A DNA stretch of 64,000 bases from Prostheceraeus crozeri (Eukaryota; Platyhelminthes; Polycladida; Euryleptidae), in NCBI GenBank assembly GCA_907163375.1, contig CAJQUW010004615.1:124001-188000 (forward strand), in the 5' to 3' direction. The position numbers and the translations under genes are program-made. Within the stretch, counting starts at the first letter, position 1, and each line of letters starts with the position of its first letter. Shown in pieces: positions 25,441 through 36,392 of this stretch. The notes under the pieces were generated by a model, which worked only from the letters and a program-made list of their open reading frames with translations, had not been told where the DNA came from and did not search any database.

Positions 25441-26871
25441 TATGAGAAATGAGACAATTTAGATGAAGAAGAAATGAAGGAAGCTCATTTTTAAGATGTT
25501 TAGACGAAATGGCTTGCTGGATGAAATAACTTGTCATTGAGGAAGATTGCAAAGATCACGAATAGATAAAAATGGCCATTTTCAATTGGATATCGTGATC
25601 CACCATCCATGATTTTTTTTTATTAAAAAACTGGCACAATATGGAAATAACTGAATGCAACAACAGCCTAATTTAGATTTGCTCTGAATACAGGTTTTCG
25701 AAGGCGTACAGTACATAATCCAAAAAAGTTAATTCAAACTCTGATAACAGTCTTAATTCGAGCTGGACATGTCTAAAAAGTCCGTTTATCCGCTTATTCC
25801 ATTCATCCAATCACAGTCGAGCGCAGTCTCACGCTCAAATAGGACATGATTCTATTCTCGCTTGAGCGGAGGTTTTCATGCTAGATTGAAAAGCTGCACT
25901 ATACAGCAAACGAGATTGAAGCAGGATTCAATATTGATTCAATTTGGATTGACTTTGCATCAAAATTCAAAATCTAACCTTCAATCGCGATTGAATCTCA
26001 AATGTGAATCAACCTTCAGGCTACTAGGTACATATGAACGAAATTCGATTAAATTTGCTGCTGAGTAGAGCTCTTTGTAACTCTTAACTTCTGCTGTTGC
26101 AGCAGTGCGTGGAATAGTCATAAACACTGCTTACATGTTTAAGTACTTCATGTCACTTTCTGATGATATATTATGATAAGAACAAAAATGCTTTATCAGG
26201 CATGCTATTATATGCTCGCGATGATGCTATAAATAGATGACATTAACAAGTCATGTGTACACAAGATCAAAAAAGTGGAAGTCTCTCAATTATTACTCTT
26301 TCATTGTTTCTGTTGTCATATGAATTCACGCTATGGAACTAGTGGCCGTGAAAACAACATGTGTTACGTAACATCAAGAATTTATTAAGCGAAGAAAAGT
26401 ATTAATGAATGATGATTTTCATTTTACAGATTAAATAATACACAAACAAGTTGATCCACTGCATGCAGCTGTGATCATTTTGCATATTTCGAATTATACC
26501 AATGAATGCAGTTTGAAATATCACGCAGCAACACCTTCACTTATAGAATAGATACGAGTAACTTCGGATCGAATTCGATTATCAGTGGCACTGAGTGCTC
26601 TTGGACCATCGGCCTTCGATTCACATTAGATTCATGTTTCTACACCAGACAGCATGAACATTGAGGCATTCAAATTATTTATTTAAAGCTTATCTCAATT
26701 TAAATGATTTTTTAAGTTGGCTGAGAAGCTCCAATAAGAAGAATCGTAGAGCCCCAAAAGACATAGACTTTTAAGTGAATCGAAACAGAACAAAGAATGC
26801 TCGTTTACAAAGTTACAAGGTAAAGCCAGAGTTATAAAGCTTTGATATACTAACACTGAACGTCCGTTGGT
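25441..26871. other. Non-coding stretch, nothing recognised
   Basis: AT-rich DNA with no coding signature or long repeat seen. Confidence 0.45.
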
Positions 26872-27225
26872 TTAGGGATGTTCGTGAAATGGGCAGTAGG
26901 AATTGACCAATTGAATCATTTCGGACAGCAGTGGGTGGCGAACCGGATGTTGGGAATCTTTCACAACATTCAAAAATAATCGAAAAGCAATGGTTTTTCG
27001 TCGATACGATAGATGGATGAAATCGCTGTATTTACAATGCCAAGTGTCACATATAACTCGATGAGCACGTCGCTGAATCTTATCAAGTTTGGTGGATGGA
27101 CCAACACTTAATTCTGAGAAGAGTGGCGAACAAAATTCCATGATGCTTCGCATGCAGTGCCTATAAATTTTAAAAAATTCTTTGTTGTTTAGAAAACTCT
27201 TCAATTGACGTAATATAAAGAACTT
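26872..27225 (-). pseudogene. CR1/Jockey-type LINE, C-terminal fragment of the reverse transcriptase ORF
   Basis: The minus-strand frame reads ILRQLKSFLNNKEFFKIYRH, then a segment with SIMEFCSPLF and LDKIQRRAHRVI. This is the conserved region after the palm/thumb of non-LTR reverse transcriptases (LRxLK...YR...lEYcsPvw...lekvQrra). The catalytic part is absent. It shares strand with the LINE 5' part at 31.3-33.9 kb, and both could be remnants of one insertion. The order fits, but about 1 kb of expected sequence is missing and unrelated DNA lies between. Confidence 0.75.
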
Positions 27226-27310
27226 CGTGGATGTCTTCTAACATTTTTTTTCAGCATAGAAAATATATTTAGTTGAAATTATAAAGCACTGTACAAAATC
27301 TGATGGCCAA

Positions 27311-28118
27311 TTACCTATACGAAATATAAAAAAAATCCTGATTATAGTCAAACTCAGGCAGAGCGCTCCGAATGCAGTGAGCATTGCCGCGCACGATTGC
27401 CAAGATCAACTTCTGCCACAGCCACATCCCTTCCCTCTTATCGCCAGTCGCCGTCATCATCTTAGACCCAATGATGTTAATTAACTTCTTCGTGGTGGGG
27501 CCAGACACACAGAGGTCCAAATTTGTAAGTGTCAGTCATAGACTGGCATTTCCTCCATAGTTCAGCTCTTTCAGCTGCTCGCCCTGGTTGGATACTTATG
27601 GCGTTGACAGTTGACACGGCTAAGGTGTCTGCTACCGTAGCATCCCAAGCGAGACATCTACCAGAAGAGAAAGGGAAACTAGTGATGCCATCTGGCCTTT
27701 TCCCATCTCCACGATCCAACCCTTGTGGTTCTAAAATGGCAGGATAGCCTGCAACAGGTAGACCTCTTTTAACAATATTGTTCACTTCATTGTGACTTGG
27801 AATCCTTCCAGAAGTGAGTCTGTAGGACAGAGGATGGTAGCCCTTGTCGTCGCAATCATATCCACACTTACACTTGCAAAGTCGCATAGCACAAGCACCA
27901 GTCATCAAGCGATACCAATTCCGAATTCCTTACTGTCCAATGGTGTACCTAATTGGGAAATTGGCAGTGCAGATAGCTGCTGAACGTAATCTTGCTAATT
28001 CGAATTGATCAACGGCTCCTTCCAACAAAGTTTCCAGTCGTTCCGAAGAGAACGAATAGAATCCCACATTTTCTGGAACTCGGGTCTTTGTGGCACTACT
28101 TGATGACGCGACGAACAT
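27311..28118 (-). pseudogene. Restriction-like endonuclease end of an uncharacterised retroelement-type polyprotein
   Basis: Minus-strand residues include a cysteine cluster (CKCKCGYDC), then ILEPQGLDRGDGKRPDG, and CLAWDATVADTLA about 15 residues later. KRPDG...WDAT has the PD-x(12-14)-D/E arrangement of the restriction-like endonuclease found after a zinc knuckle in R2-type non-LTR elements. The downstream part (SKMMTATGDKREGMWLWQ, ILAIVRGNAHCIRS) matches the usual ending of a protein group I recall as abundant in marine invertebrate genomes. The reading frame is disrupted and no reverse transcriptase domain is attached. The precise element class is uncertain. Confidence 0.55.
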
Positions 28119-28744
28119 TCAGCAACACAGCCTGATGTCTGCTGATCCACTGTGATCTGAAAGGATAGAATCAACAAAAGGAGTTGCTGCGTGGACAGAC
28201 GATACGCAAGCGGGTAATGCCACATCAATTACCCGCCGAATACCAATACCGCAAGCATGGTAAGTAAATACTCGATTCATGGCATCATGGCAGGTAAATA
28301 CCATGAGATTCATGTTAAGTTATATGGCTGCACAATCGCACTGAAATCTGTATGTACAGGTAGTAAATATTCCATATTCCATAGGCAACGCATAGCGCAT
28401 AAGAGGGTTGCACAATGGACCGATGGCGCATAACAAACATGATTGTGATTTGCAAGTCCATGGCTCCTTATTAAAACTATTAAGGTTTACGTTACAATAC
28501 GTGGAGGTCTGCATCTTTTCTAATTGTTAACTGGCAATTTTTTTAATGACCAAATCGACCTGTAGTCATGCAACTCGCCCAAGTTATTACCAAATTGCGG
28601 ATCGGCCAACAAAAGAGTCGAGAGATCACTCTTACACCTGAATCTTTTATAGTATGTGGACACAAGTGTGTGTCATACATACAGTGCAAACATTTTGCAC
28701 ATGTACATGTACATAAGGTAAAACTACAACATGTTCCCATTAAC

Positions 28745-29483
28745 CAGGAATGCGGAGTCGGAGTCCCGGAGTCCTACCATTTTTGCTGGAGTCGGAGTCC
28801 TATCAAATGAAAGGACTCCGGACTCCGGCTTATAACTAGACCCGAAATATAATACAAGCAAATTATTTATCATCGTACATGGCTGTCACTGTCTCGATGT
28901 CAACTTTCTCCGTCAAATAAAAGCACAGAGACACTGCTGGATGCAAAGCTTATAATAGTTGAGGGAATGAACCGTGATAGTGAAAAAAGGATTGTCTTTT
29001 CACTCGGTGATTTAGTAGAGAAGACAAGTCTTCCTAACCTCGATCACATCTACGCACCAAAGGTCACGTCAGAGACAAAAATGAAATACTAGTTTGTTTG
29101 AGTTAGTTTGCGCTAATCGTATGTGATTTCTCCTCCAAATCCCATATGAAAATCGAAAGTATGCTCATATTCTTTGGAGAAGGATGTGGATTTTCCTGCC
29201 TGGTAGAGACTGGAGAAAAACCGTGTGAAGCACACATCAACAAGATGGGAGGATGCGAGTCGTATGCATCTAACTGAAAGAGACATTTGATAAACTTTCA
29301 TCGAAAATGATTGATAACTGATGCAGCAATGATCACTAAAAATAGGTTCAGGTAAGCCTATGATGATCTATGATGTATGCTGGCAGCTTTTTCGAAAAAC
29401 TTGGCCATATATACTTGCTACCCGGAGTCGGAGTTCTATGAACAGCCGGAGTCCTATCAAAATGATAGGACTCCGCATCCCTG
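28745..29483. mobile_element. Non-autonomous hAT element with perfect 8-bp target duplication
   Basis: The element starts CAGGAATGCGGAGTC and ends GACTCCGCATCCCTG, which are inverted repeats with one mismatch over 15 bases. CCATTAAC precedes it (28737-28744) and follows it (29484-29491), a perfect 8-bp duplication as hAT transposases make. Both ends carry subterminal GGAGTCGGAGTC-type repeats and their complements. The 739-bp interior has no transposase. The intact duplication suggests a fairly recent insertion. Confidence 0.88.
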
Positions 29484-29497
29484 CCATTAACGCACAT

Positions 29498-29652
<155 letters not shown>

Positions 29653-29653
<1 letters not shown>

Positions 29654-31046
29654 TCACTGACATAAATAATGAAACCAACTATCATTGACTTGAATGGAAG
29701 TTTGTTTCATTTTTTCTATGGTTTGAGATGACATCTCGCTTTCTATGTATCACCATTGAACTCCATATGATAAGGGAAATGATATAGGACCATCAAATTT
29801 CAAAATTTGATATTGATCACAGTAACAGCTAGAAGTTGAACAGAATCACCACCTACTGCTGACCAGATTTGACTTATGAAATGGAGCACGATAACTTTAC
29901 CAGAGGAATGGCAATTGGGATGATGCGTTGTGGGCAAAGTTCTACAACTGTTGCGAAAGAATTGAACATTTCAAGGGTCATTGTATGGAGGTGGTGGTGT
30001 CGTTGGAAAGCAAAAGGAAATTTGGAAAAGAAGAACGGATCAGGAAGACCAAGGGTATCATCCAAGCGGACAGATGCACGCTTAGTTTTAGCTGCTAAAA
30101 GAAACAGATTTGTGTCCGTCCCGAAGCTAATTGTGTACTGGAAGGTTGCTGGGAACGTTGCCTGTAGCGTTCGAACTGCATATCGAAGATTGCGAGAAGC
30201 AGGTATACAGTCTCGACGACCCGCTGTGAGAATTCCGCTGAGCCTGGAACATCGAATGAGACGAGTGACGTGGTGTCAAGGTCATCAGTCGTGGAGTGAC
30301 AGTCAGTGGGAACGTGTGCTCTGGACTGATGAATCGAGGTTTACTCTCGATTTCAACGATGGTCGGATCCGTGTTCATCGCTTGCCAAGTGAACGATTTG
30401 CTCCATGTTGCGTCAAAGAACACGACCGGTACGGCGGCGGTAGTGTCATGGTTTGGGCCGGTATCTGGCACAATGGAAAAACACCAGCAATCGTAGTGAA
30501 AGGAACATTGACAGGACAGCGATATGCCGACGAGATCGTGACACCGGTCGTGGTTCCAGCAGTGACATCGAATCAATTGATTTTTCAGGATGCCAACGCA
30601 AGGCCCCATCGCGCTTCTGTGGTCTCTAACAGGATAGCAAGCAGTGGAATCCCAAACTTGGAATGGCCTTCACGTTCTCCCGACCTCTCCCCCATCGAGC
30701 ACTGCTGAGATGAACTTGGTCGCAGAGTGGGGGAGAGGTACAACCACCCACCAGTGTCTTTGAAGATGTTGGCCGACAGACTGATCGAGCAGTGGAACCT
30801 CTTAGACCTGGCATTCATCCAGCGACTGTGCTCATCCATGCCCTCACGCATCGATGCCTGTTTGGATGCTCGCGGTGGTCACACCCGTTTCTAACTTAAG
30901 TTGATAAAATCATGAGTATCAAATTAAATGTTTTTGAGTAAAGCATTCGAGTTCTCCTTTTACAAACAACAAACAAACGTACAGTACAACCAAGTTTAAG
31001 TCATAAGTATTCATATCAGGACTTGTTTCATTCTTTTTGTCACTGA

Positions 31047-31047
<1 letters not shown>
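29653..31047 (+). mobile_element. Tc1/mariner transposon inserted in a (TA)n microsatellite
   Basis: The 1395-bp element has terminal inverted repeats: the left end CTCACTGACATAAATAATGA and the complement of the right end CTCAGTGACAAAAAGAATGA match at 16 of 20 positions. TA flanks both ends, the target site of this superfamily, and the surrounding DNA is itself (TA)n. It holds one transposase gene (29881-30894), which is defective. Both termini and the gene are present, so it is full length although inactive. Confidence 0.88.
29881..30894 (+). pseudogene. Tc1-type DD34E transposase with one stop and an altered catalytic residue
   Basis: The frame is 337 codons, the usual Tc1 length. The N-terminal helix-turn-helix region (about 1-60, AKELNISRVIVWRWW) is followed by a GSGRPRVS linker. 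The catalytic region shows WTDESRF (first Asp, 150), VMVWAGI (190-194) and SPDLSPIEH (Glu 273). The second catalytic position is changed: FQDANARPH stands where relatives have DNARPH preceded by any residue, so residue 238 is Ala where Asp is expected (34 residues before Glu 273). Codon 276 (30706-30708) is TGA where the family has Trp (IEHxWDELGRRV), after which the frame continues to TAA 30892-30894. The start is the first in-frame ATG. Either change alone should abolish activity. Confidence 0.9.

Positions 31048-31078
<31 letters not shown>
31048..31078. repeat. (TA)n microsatellite, right part
   Basis: Continuation of the microsatellite at 29503-29652 beyond the right end of the Tc1/mariner element. 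Confidence 0.9.
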
Positions 31079-31083
<5 letters not shown>

Positions 31084-31372
31084 CAGTGTCCACAAACACA
31101 TATGTCGCAATCATGCGAATGATTTGCATGATGCAGTTTCATGATTCTATCACTCAGTAATCGTGTGCACTTACTCTATAGCTGATTAGTGATCCGTTAA
31201 ATTTTGTACATGGTTCTGCGTAGCGTGGACTCTACGGGTTCCACGCTAATTTCTATGTTTTCTTTGTTTCCACGCTGATTTTCTATGCTATAAAGCCGAA
31301 CATCAAAAATCGACAATCAGATATTGAAATGCTGTATGAGGTGTGCATCGAAGATTTTTTCCCATATTACTG

Positions 31373-31815
31373 TCGAAAGCACGTGATAAGTCCAAACAAA
31401 ACACATTGACCATCGAAATATGATTGAAATCTAAAAATCTCGTGATACATTCGTTGATGTCAACGACTGCGGTTGTAGTCGAACCCATAGGACGATAGGC
31501 ATGCTGATGGGAACCATAACAGCAGAGCAAAAGGGGTTTGATATTACTCAGTATTAGACGCTCAAACACTCCCGAAATTGCAGGCAACAACGATACAAGG
31601 CGAAAATCACTTACAGTTGCAGATGATGTTTTGGGTATTGGAACTACATAGGCGTGCTTGAAAAGAGATGGAAAAGTTTTTATCTCGATAGATTTGTTGA
31701 AAATCGATGACAATGGCTCAGATAGGAAACCCGCTTCAACATTCGAAATTTTTGGTGGGATTTGATCGGAACCTGTAGCTTTTCCAACTGTTAGGCGAAT
31801 CAGATGATGATACAC
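31373..31815 (-). pseudogene. LINE reverse transcriptase, N-terminal half
   Basis: Shows GSDQIPPK, the FRLVSLLPAISGVFERLI block (family R-P-I-S-x-L-P...E), QHAYRPMGSTTTAV and FCLDLSRAFDS (motif A, with its catalytic Asp). The sequence after that (GKNLRCTPH...) no longer resembles reverse transcriptase. Without the FxDD motif it cannot be active. Confidence 0.82.
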
Positions 31816-31899
31816 TTCATCTGGTGAAATATGAAGAGACCAAATCTCATCACCTAACCGTGATAGCTCAGTATCATTTCCAGCATTGAAATTTTGTAT

Positions 31900-32200
31900 G
31901 AACTCTTGAGTAAGTCCATTTAAAAGGTTTTGAGTGTCACCAAATTCTAGGAGAAGCTTGCTCCATGGATTACGTGAGTTAGCGTTTCGAGTAGCATTGA
32001 CAACACCCCAAACTCCTTTTGATGTTTTACTGTTTTTATGACCCCATAGTGACTTCGCTTTCCTGATTTCGTTCTCGCATTTCTCCTTATCTGATCTGAG
32101 TTTCTTAGCGGGGGACCAACGGACGCACAGTCATCATATAAATCGCACAACTCATTGTCGACCCACAACTGATCCAGGATTGAATTACATCTTGTACTTT
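31900..32200 (-). pseudogene. LINE ORF2 linker between endonuclease and reverse transcriptase
   Basis: Minus-strand residues such as KTSKGVWGVVNATRNA (in a frame near 32000) fit the conserved linker of CR1/Jockey ORF2. The segment is shifted in frame relative to both neighbours, so ORF2 is broken here. Confidence 0.5.
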
Positions 32201-32769
32201 GAGTACACCTTGTTTGTAAGACAAAACTCCTCACTGAGGAAGTTAGTGGGAAAGTTGTTGAAATCGCCAGCAACTAAAATCTTGGCATCCTTGTGAAGGG
32301 ACAGTAGTCGATCAACTTCGGCAATCAAAAAATCGATAATTCCTTCATGCTCTGCACGAGTTAAGCCAGGAGGAATGCATATGGCACAACAAATGATAGT
32401 CAAACCATCACCAGTTATCAAAACTGCGGTGAATTCTATAGTAGATGGCGGTAAGGAAACTTGCAAAAGAGCAGATGATTTGAATTTATTGTTTACCCAC
32501 ATGCAAACGCCTCCACCTTTGCGAAATCGACGGTCACACCGAAAAAATGAGCAATTTTTCAGATACAAAAGATCGTCGAGAATTTCATCGCCTAACCAAG
32601 TCTCTGTAATGATAACAACATCTGGATTGATGGTGGAAGCCAACAGTCGAAGTTCATCCATCTTAGGAAGAATAGATCGAGCATTGGTCAATAGGACCTT
32701 TGGACAAACTGACTGTACAAAATCAATGACGAAAAGCCCGCACATGCAGTCTCGGTTGAACAGCTCCAC
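32185..32769 (-). pseudogene. LINE APE-type endonuclease domain
   Basis: The frame has 194 codons. It shows LLTNARSILPKMDEL (Asn 29), DVVIITETWL (catalytic Glu 56), RKGGGVCMWV and ILVAGDFNNFP (GDFN 168-171), in the order of the exonuclease III-like endonuclease of CR1/Jockey LINEs, which nicks target DNA to prime reverse transcription. The later SDH-type motif is not reached because the frame changes. It overlaps the end of ORF1 by about 50 bp. Confidence 0.82.
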
Positions 32770-33319
32770 GATGTATTATAACATCCTCTCCCCTTTGTCT
32801 CCGTTCCTTCAATTCCATTCTCAGACTGCGTTCAAATTGCTGCTGCAGAGGTGTAAGATCGGGATGGATGAAAATGTTCCGAAAGGTAGACCCTCTCAGA
32901 GATTTAGCCTTCCGAATAACTTCTTGCTTTTTAGCTGAGTTAGGCAAAGTTACGCGTAATAAGCGTGAGCCATTCTCGCTAGGTCTACCGAGTCTAAAGG
33001 TGTCAATTGTGTTGACGACGACATGGATTTCAGAAAGAACCTTTCTCGCTTCCTGTTCGTCCCAAGACTCCCTTTCATCGACAGTCCCAGTACATTCGGG
33101 CAGACCCCTGATAACGATATTATTCATCCTTAAGATTCTTTCGTCAGTTTCACGCAATGAAAGTTGAGTGGACTCTGTTGCTGCACTATTTACATAACAT
33201 TTGATATTTGAAATCTCATTTTCTAGAGTCTTATGATTCTCTTGGATGGTCTTGAATGAATTCTCCAACTTTGCAAAGCGTTCTGTCAAGTCCGAAATTT
33301 GGGTTTTGATTTCATTCAT
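32723..33319 (-). CDS. LINE ORF1 (RNA-binding, coiled-coil protein)
   Basis: The frame has 198 codons. A coiled-coil start (MNEIKTQISDLTERFAKLEN) precedes RILRMNNIVIRGLPE, the start of the RRM-like domain of ORF1 proteins in this LINE group, and LLRVTLPNSAKKQEVIRKAK near its end. The same frame stays open upstream of the ATG (EIIATWRAD), and more N-terminal residues (MAEIKNLIKRSS) lie in another frame, so a frameshift separates them. The product would bind LINE RNA. Confidence 0.72.
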   Translation of the reverse strand: MNEIKTQISDLTERFAKLENSFKTIQENHKTLENEISNIKCYVNSAATESTQLSLRETDERILRMNNIVIRGLPECTGTVDERESWDEQEARKVLSEIHVVVNTIDTFRLGRPSENGSRLLRVTLPNSAKKQEVIRKAKSLRGSTFRNIFIHPDLTPLQQQFERSLRMELKERRQRGEDVIIHRGAVQPRLHVRAFRH

Positions 33320-33479
33320 GTCTGCACGCCAGGTCGCAATAATTTCATGTCACTTGATCTTTTGATCAGATTTTTGATCTCGGCCATGAGATTAGGTTGA
33401 ATTGAACCCGAGCGAGTACGTTTTGGTGTCGCCACTAGAATTGAACAAGTAAAAAGAAAAATACAGTTTCGGCGCCCGG

Positions 33480-33900
33480 ATTCGAACCCACCCGAAGAAG
33501 AGCTCACCCTGTCACTGTGCAGCCTGTAAATCTATACACCATCAACGCAACAGCCGATGTGGTTACTTTATGTGCAGTTATCGAAAGAACAGCCGAAAAC
33601 AAGTGCGCAATATACGGCAGATAGATGACGTCAAATTCGCTTTACAATGCTGATAGAAAGAGACCGATGAACAGTCCTCATCGGTAAATGATCCTACAAG
33701 AATTTTGACGATCGTAGGCAAAAATCCAGAGTGAATGTCCGAAGGCCGACGAAAAAATGACGATCACGAGAACGAGATGAAGAGATTGGCGAAAACACGG
33801 TGCAAAACGATGAGGTATAACCCAAGAACCACGAAGAACTGCACGGAACACGCTACACGCCATCCAAACACAACCAGCTCCGACCACGGTCAATTGCTTA
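33480..33900 (-). other. LINE 5' leader
   Basis: Moderately G+C-rich minus-strand sequence leading into ORF1. It includes a B box-like GGTTCGAATCC near 33478-33488, which could be chance or part of the internal promoter. No coding function is seen. Confidence 0.35.
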
Positions 33901-34399
33901 AGCGCATCATTTTGCTAGATGTTCAATCTAATTCAAAACGATGGCACATGCGGGAACTTACTAAGTGGGCAAAAAAATTTAATACCTTTCAGAGATAAGA
34001 AAATAGTTGCGCGCCGTTTGCGGATTGCTCTGAATTCCTTCAAAATGCTCCTATCGTCACGATTCCTTCATATTTGAAGAATTCAAATCATTGCGCAAAA
34101 GTTTTCTCGATAATGTTGGGTCTTCCAATCATTACTAAAAAAGTTAGCAGGCGCACGAAAAAACGTTCACAAACTTCTCTGTAGAACTTGACATTGACTG
34201 CGTCTCTTTGCTGTATGATCCGGTTGATAATAGTCATTAAAACTTCGCACAATTTGTCGTGTCTTATGTTGAACTGGCTGCTCATTGTTCGATTGCTATG
34301 GTATTATGTCAGCAAATTGTGCCATTTCATTAGCGCTACATCTTCCAATGTTTCCTTTCTAGTCAAACAGAAGAAGAGACGACCTGTCTAATTCTGTGA

Positions 34400-34745
34400 C
34401 TGCAAGCAATAGCTAGGATAGGATTATGTCCGCTCAAGTCTAACCCGCACGGAAGTACATCAATCTCAATGCTGCCAACACATTCAGGCTTTCTTTGCGA
34501 CTGCACAAGCCATGGAAGACATGGAAGTTGGTCACTAAAATGATCAATTGTCCCTTTTTATTGAAACGTAAACGTTAACAGAAGCGGCTGAAGGGATCCT
34601 TTGTGTTTAGTAAGTGGAAGTATAGTATTTGTGATAGTATTTTGATACAAAAAGATATTCTGAAAAAGATTTTAAAATTTCTGTATTTCCTTTTAATATT
34701 TCTAAATTGTATTTTGATTTTTTTGAACTTGAGATTAAAAAGTCG
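34400..34745 (+). repeat. Second copy of the window-start transposon 3' region
   Basis: Shares with 121-502 the ordered landmarks GTCCGCTCAAG (versus TGCCCGCTGAGG), CAAGCCATGGAAGACATGGA, TTTTTATTGAAA, GAAGCGGCTGAAG and the terminal GAGATTAAAAAG. It is strongly diverged and has no readable transposase end. It may be an internally deleted derivative. Confidence 0.55.
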
Positions 34746-36320
34746 CAGTCAGGCCATCTTCCAAATGCTTATAATGCTCATCACCTGCTGAAGCCAAAGA
34801 TATCAATATCAATGTTTATGATGATCCTTGTTGATCACTTATTGAAATTATGGATATAAATGATTATGATATTGTTCATTACATATTAAAATCACATATG
34901 CCGCTGAATGCCACAAATATGTCAAAAAATAACAAAACTACGAAAGATAACAGTGTGCACTGACGATGATTAAATCGAAGAAGTTTAAGTAGAAGCATTT
35001 TAATAATCATTGTCATCTCACATATTATTCAATTCAGTTTTCCTTTATGATATGAAAATGCATTTATAACACGCACATTCATTTGATCCCCCCTTCTTAT
35101 TATTCGATTTGTAAAGAAAGAAATAAACTGCGTTCCGAATTGAATTAATCTCATCAAGAAAAAAGTCGTAATTTCAGGGTGTGTCAAATGTAAAGTGCGC
35201 ACAGAGATAACTCTATTTATTGTGAACAGAATAAATAAGGCGTTGCCCTTAAAGAGAAATTCACTTTGAATGAAGAACACATGTAAAGGACATGCAAAAG
35301 GTTGATGGATTAATTTGCTCATGGCAAAAAAAAGTTGACGATATTATAGATAGATAGAAAAGTGAAATGCGGAGTCAGACAGACTAAAAGAAAATATATT
35401 TCAAACCAGTCACAAACTTTCGAACCGAACTAATCTTCGATGACAAGTATAATGCGAACCTAAACGGAGACAGAAAATTTGAGTTGCAGTCTCTGTTCAG
35501 TTTCCTTCTGTTAGGTCTGTGCATCAATGCAAGGGGGAGAGAGATCAAATTAGCAAGTGCAATGGCGACATTTCTGCCCAGAAATAATTCAATTACGCAC
35601 AATATTATTAACATATATATTTTTCGAGCAACGGTGTAGGACATTTTCAGGCGCTCACGCGCCCTCATATGTCTTATTGCCTTAAAAAATTCATGTTTAT
35701 CTTATATTGTCATTATCACTGTTACCCAATACTTCCATCATCAACCTCACTAAATCTTAGTTTTATGGACAGTCGCGTAAATAATTCTCATTAATCTTCC
35801 AACTTTATGACATTCCCGTCAAGACAATTCAATCACTCTCAACATAATTGCTCATTTTTAGTAGAATGTACCAGATATCATTGTCTTCTTTGACTATCTA
35901 AGATGCAGCGAATACCGGAATGTTTAGTTGTAATTGTCTGATTGAAACATGTCTTACCAAAGACCACCAATGGAATGACAAATTTTCTCACATTCTTGTC
36001 ATTATCACCTTCATTTTAGAAACTGCCAGCCTGATGAATGTCGAGTCACGTACACTGACTGGTCCATCAATCAATGCAGAAACATGGATAATCATATTCC
36101 GGTCTTCGACGAGATCTTTGACGATTTTGCTTTTACATTAGGCTCCGGAATGTGATCATGATCGAATGATTATGAGAGTTTCTACGATTTCCTAGTTGTA
36201 CTTAATGATGCGATAAGTTAGAGATAACACATGTCTGTGGTGCTGACCGGATAATATATCTGACAAGAATGATGACAGTGCATTCCATACACAGATACTT
36301 CATATAGTGATTAATATACG
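34746..36320. other. Mostly unassigned AT-rich stretch
   Basis: No genes recognised. It contains copy B of the dispersed hairpin repeat at 35588-35715. Confidence 0.45.
35588..35715. repeat. Dispersed hairpin repeat, copy B
   Basis: Matches copy A (4270-4400): a shared CAATTA(T/C)GCACAATA start, GTAGGACATTTTCAGGCGC, the inner palindrome GGCGCTCACGCGCC and a TATTGTC end. The outer stem is less perfect than in copy A. Confidence 0.55.
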
Positions 36321-36326
36321 ACATCT

Positions 36327-36392
36327 TACTTTGGCTCGGTTGGTAGAGTGCAGGTCTAGTTAACCTAGGGTCGTGGGTTCGAATCCTTCTGT
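36327..36392 (+). repeat. tRNA-related SINE head
   Basis: A box TGGCTCGGTTGG (36332-36343) and B box GGTTCGAATCC (36376-36386) are 44 bases apart. It is close in sequence to the copy at 7875-7945. Flanks do not make an acceptor stem, so a functional tRNA is unlikely. Confidence 0.6.

Larger units (their letters stand above)
31300..33900 (-). mobile_element. LINE of the CR1/Jockey group, 5' part, 3'-truncated
   Basis: On the minus strand the order is: a non-coding leader (about 33900-33510), ORF1 with coiled coil, an APE-type endonuclease, a linker, and the first half of the reverse transcriptase, which stops matching after SRAFDS (about 31372). The FxDD-containing half and the 3' end are missing here. 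LINE copies are normally truncated at the 5' end, so loss of the 3' end implies a later deletion or rearrangement. A 3' piece on the same strand is at 26872-27225. Confidence 0.8.

Noticed and set aside
36332-36386. tRNA gene
   Set aside because: Same reason as the copy at 7882: internal boxes without a paired acceptor stem.
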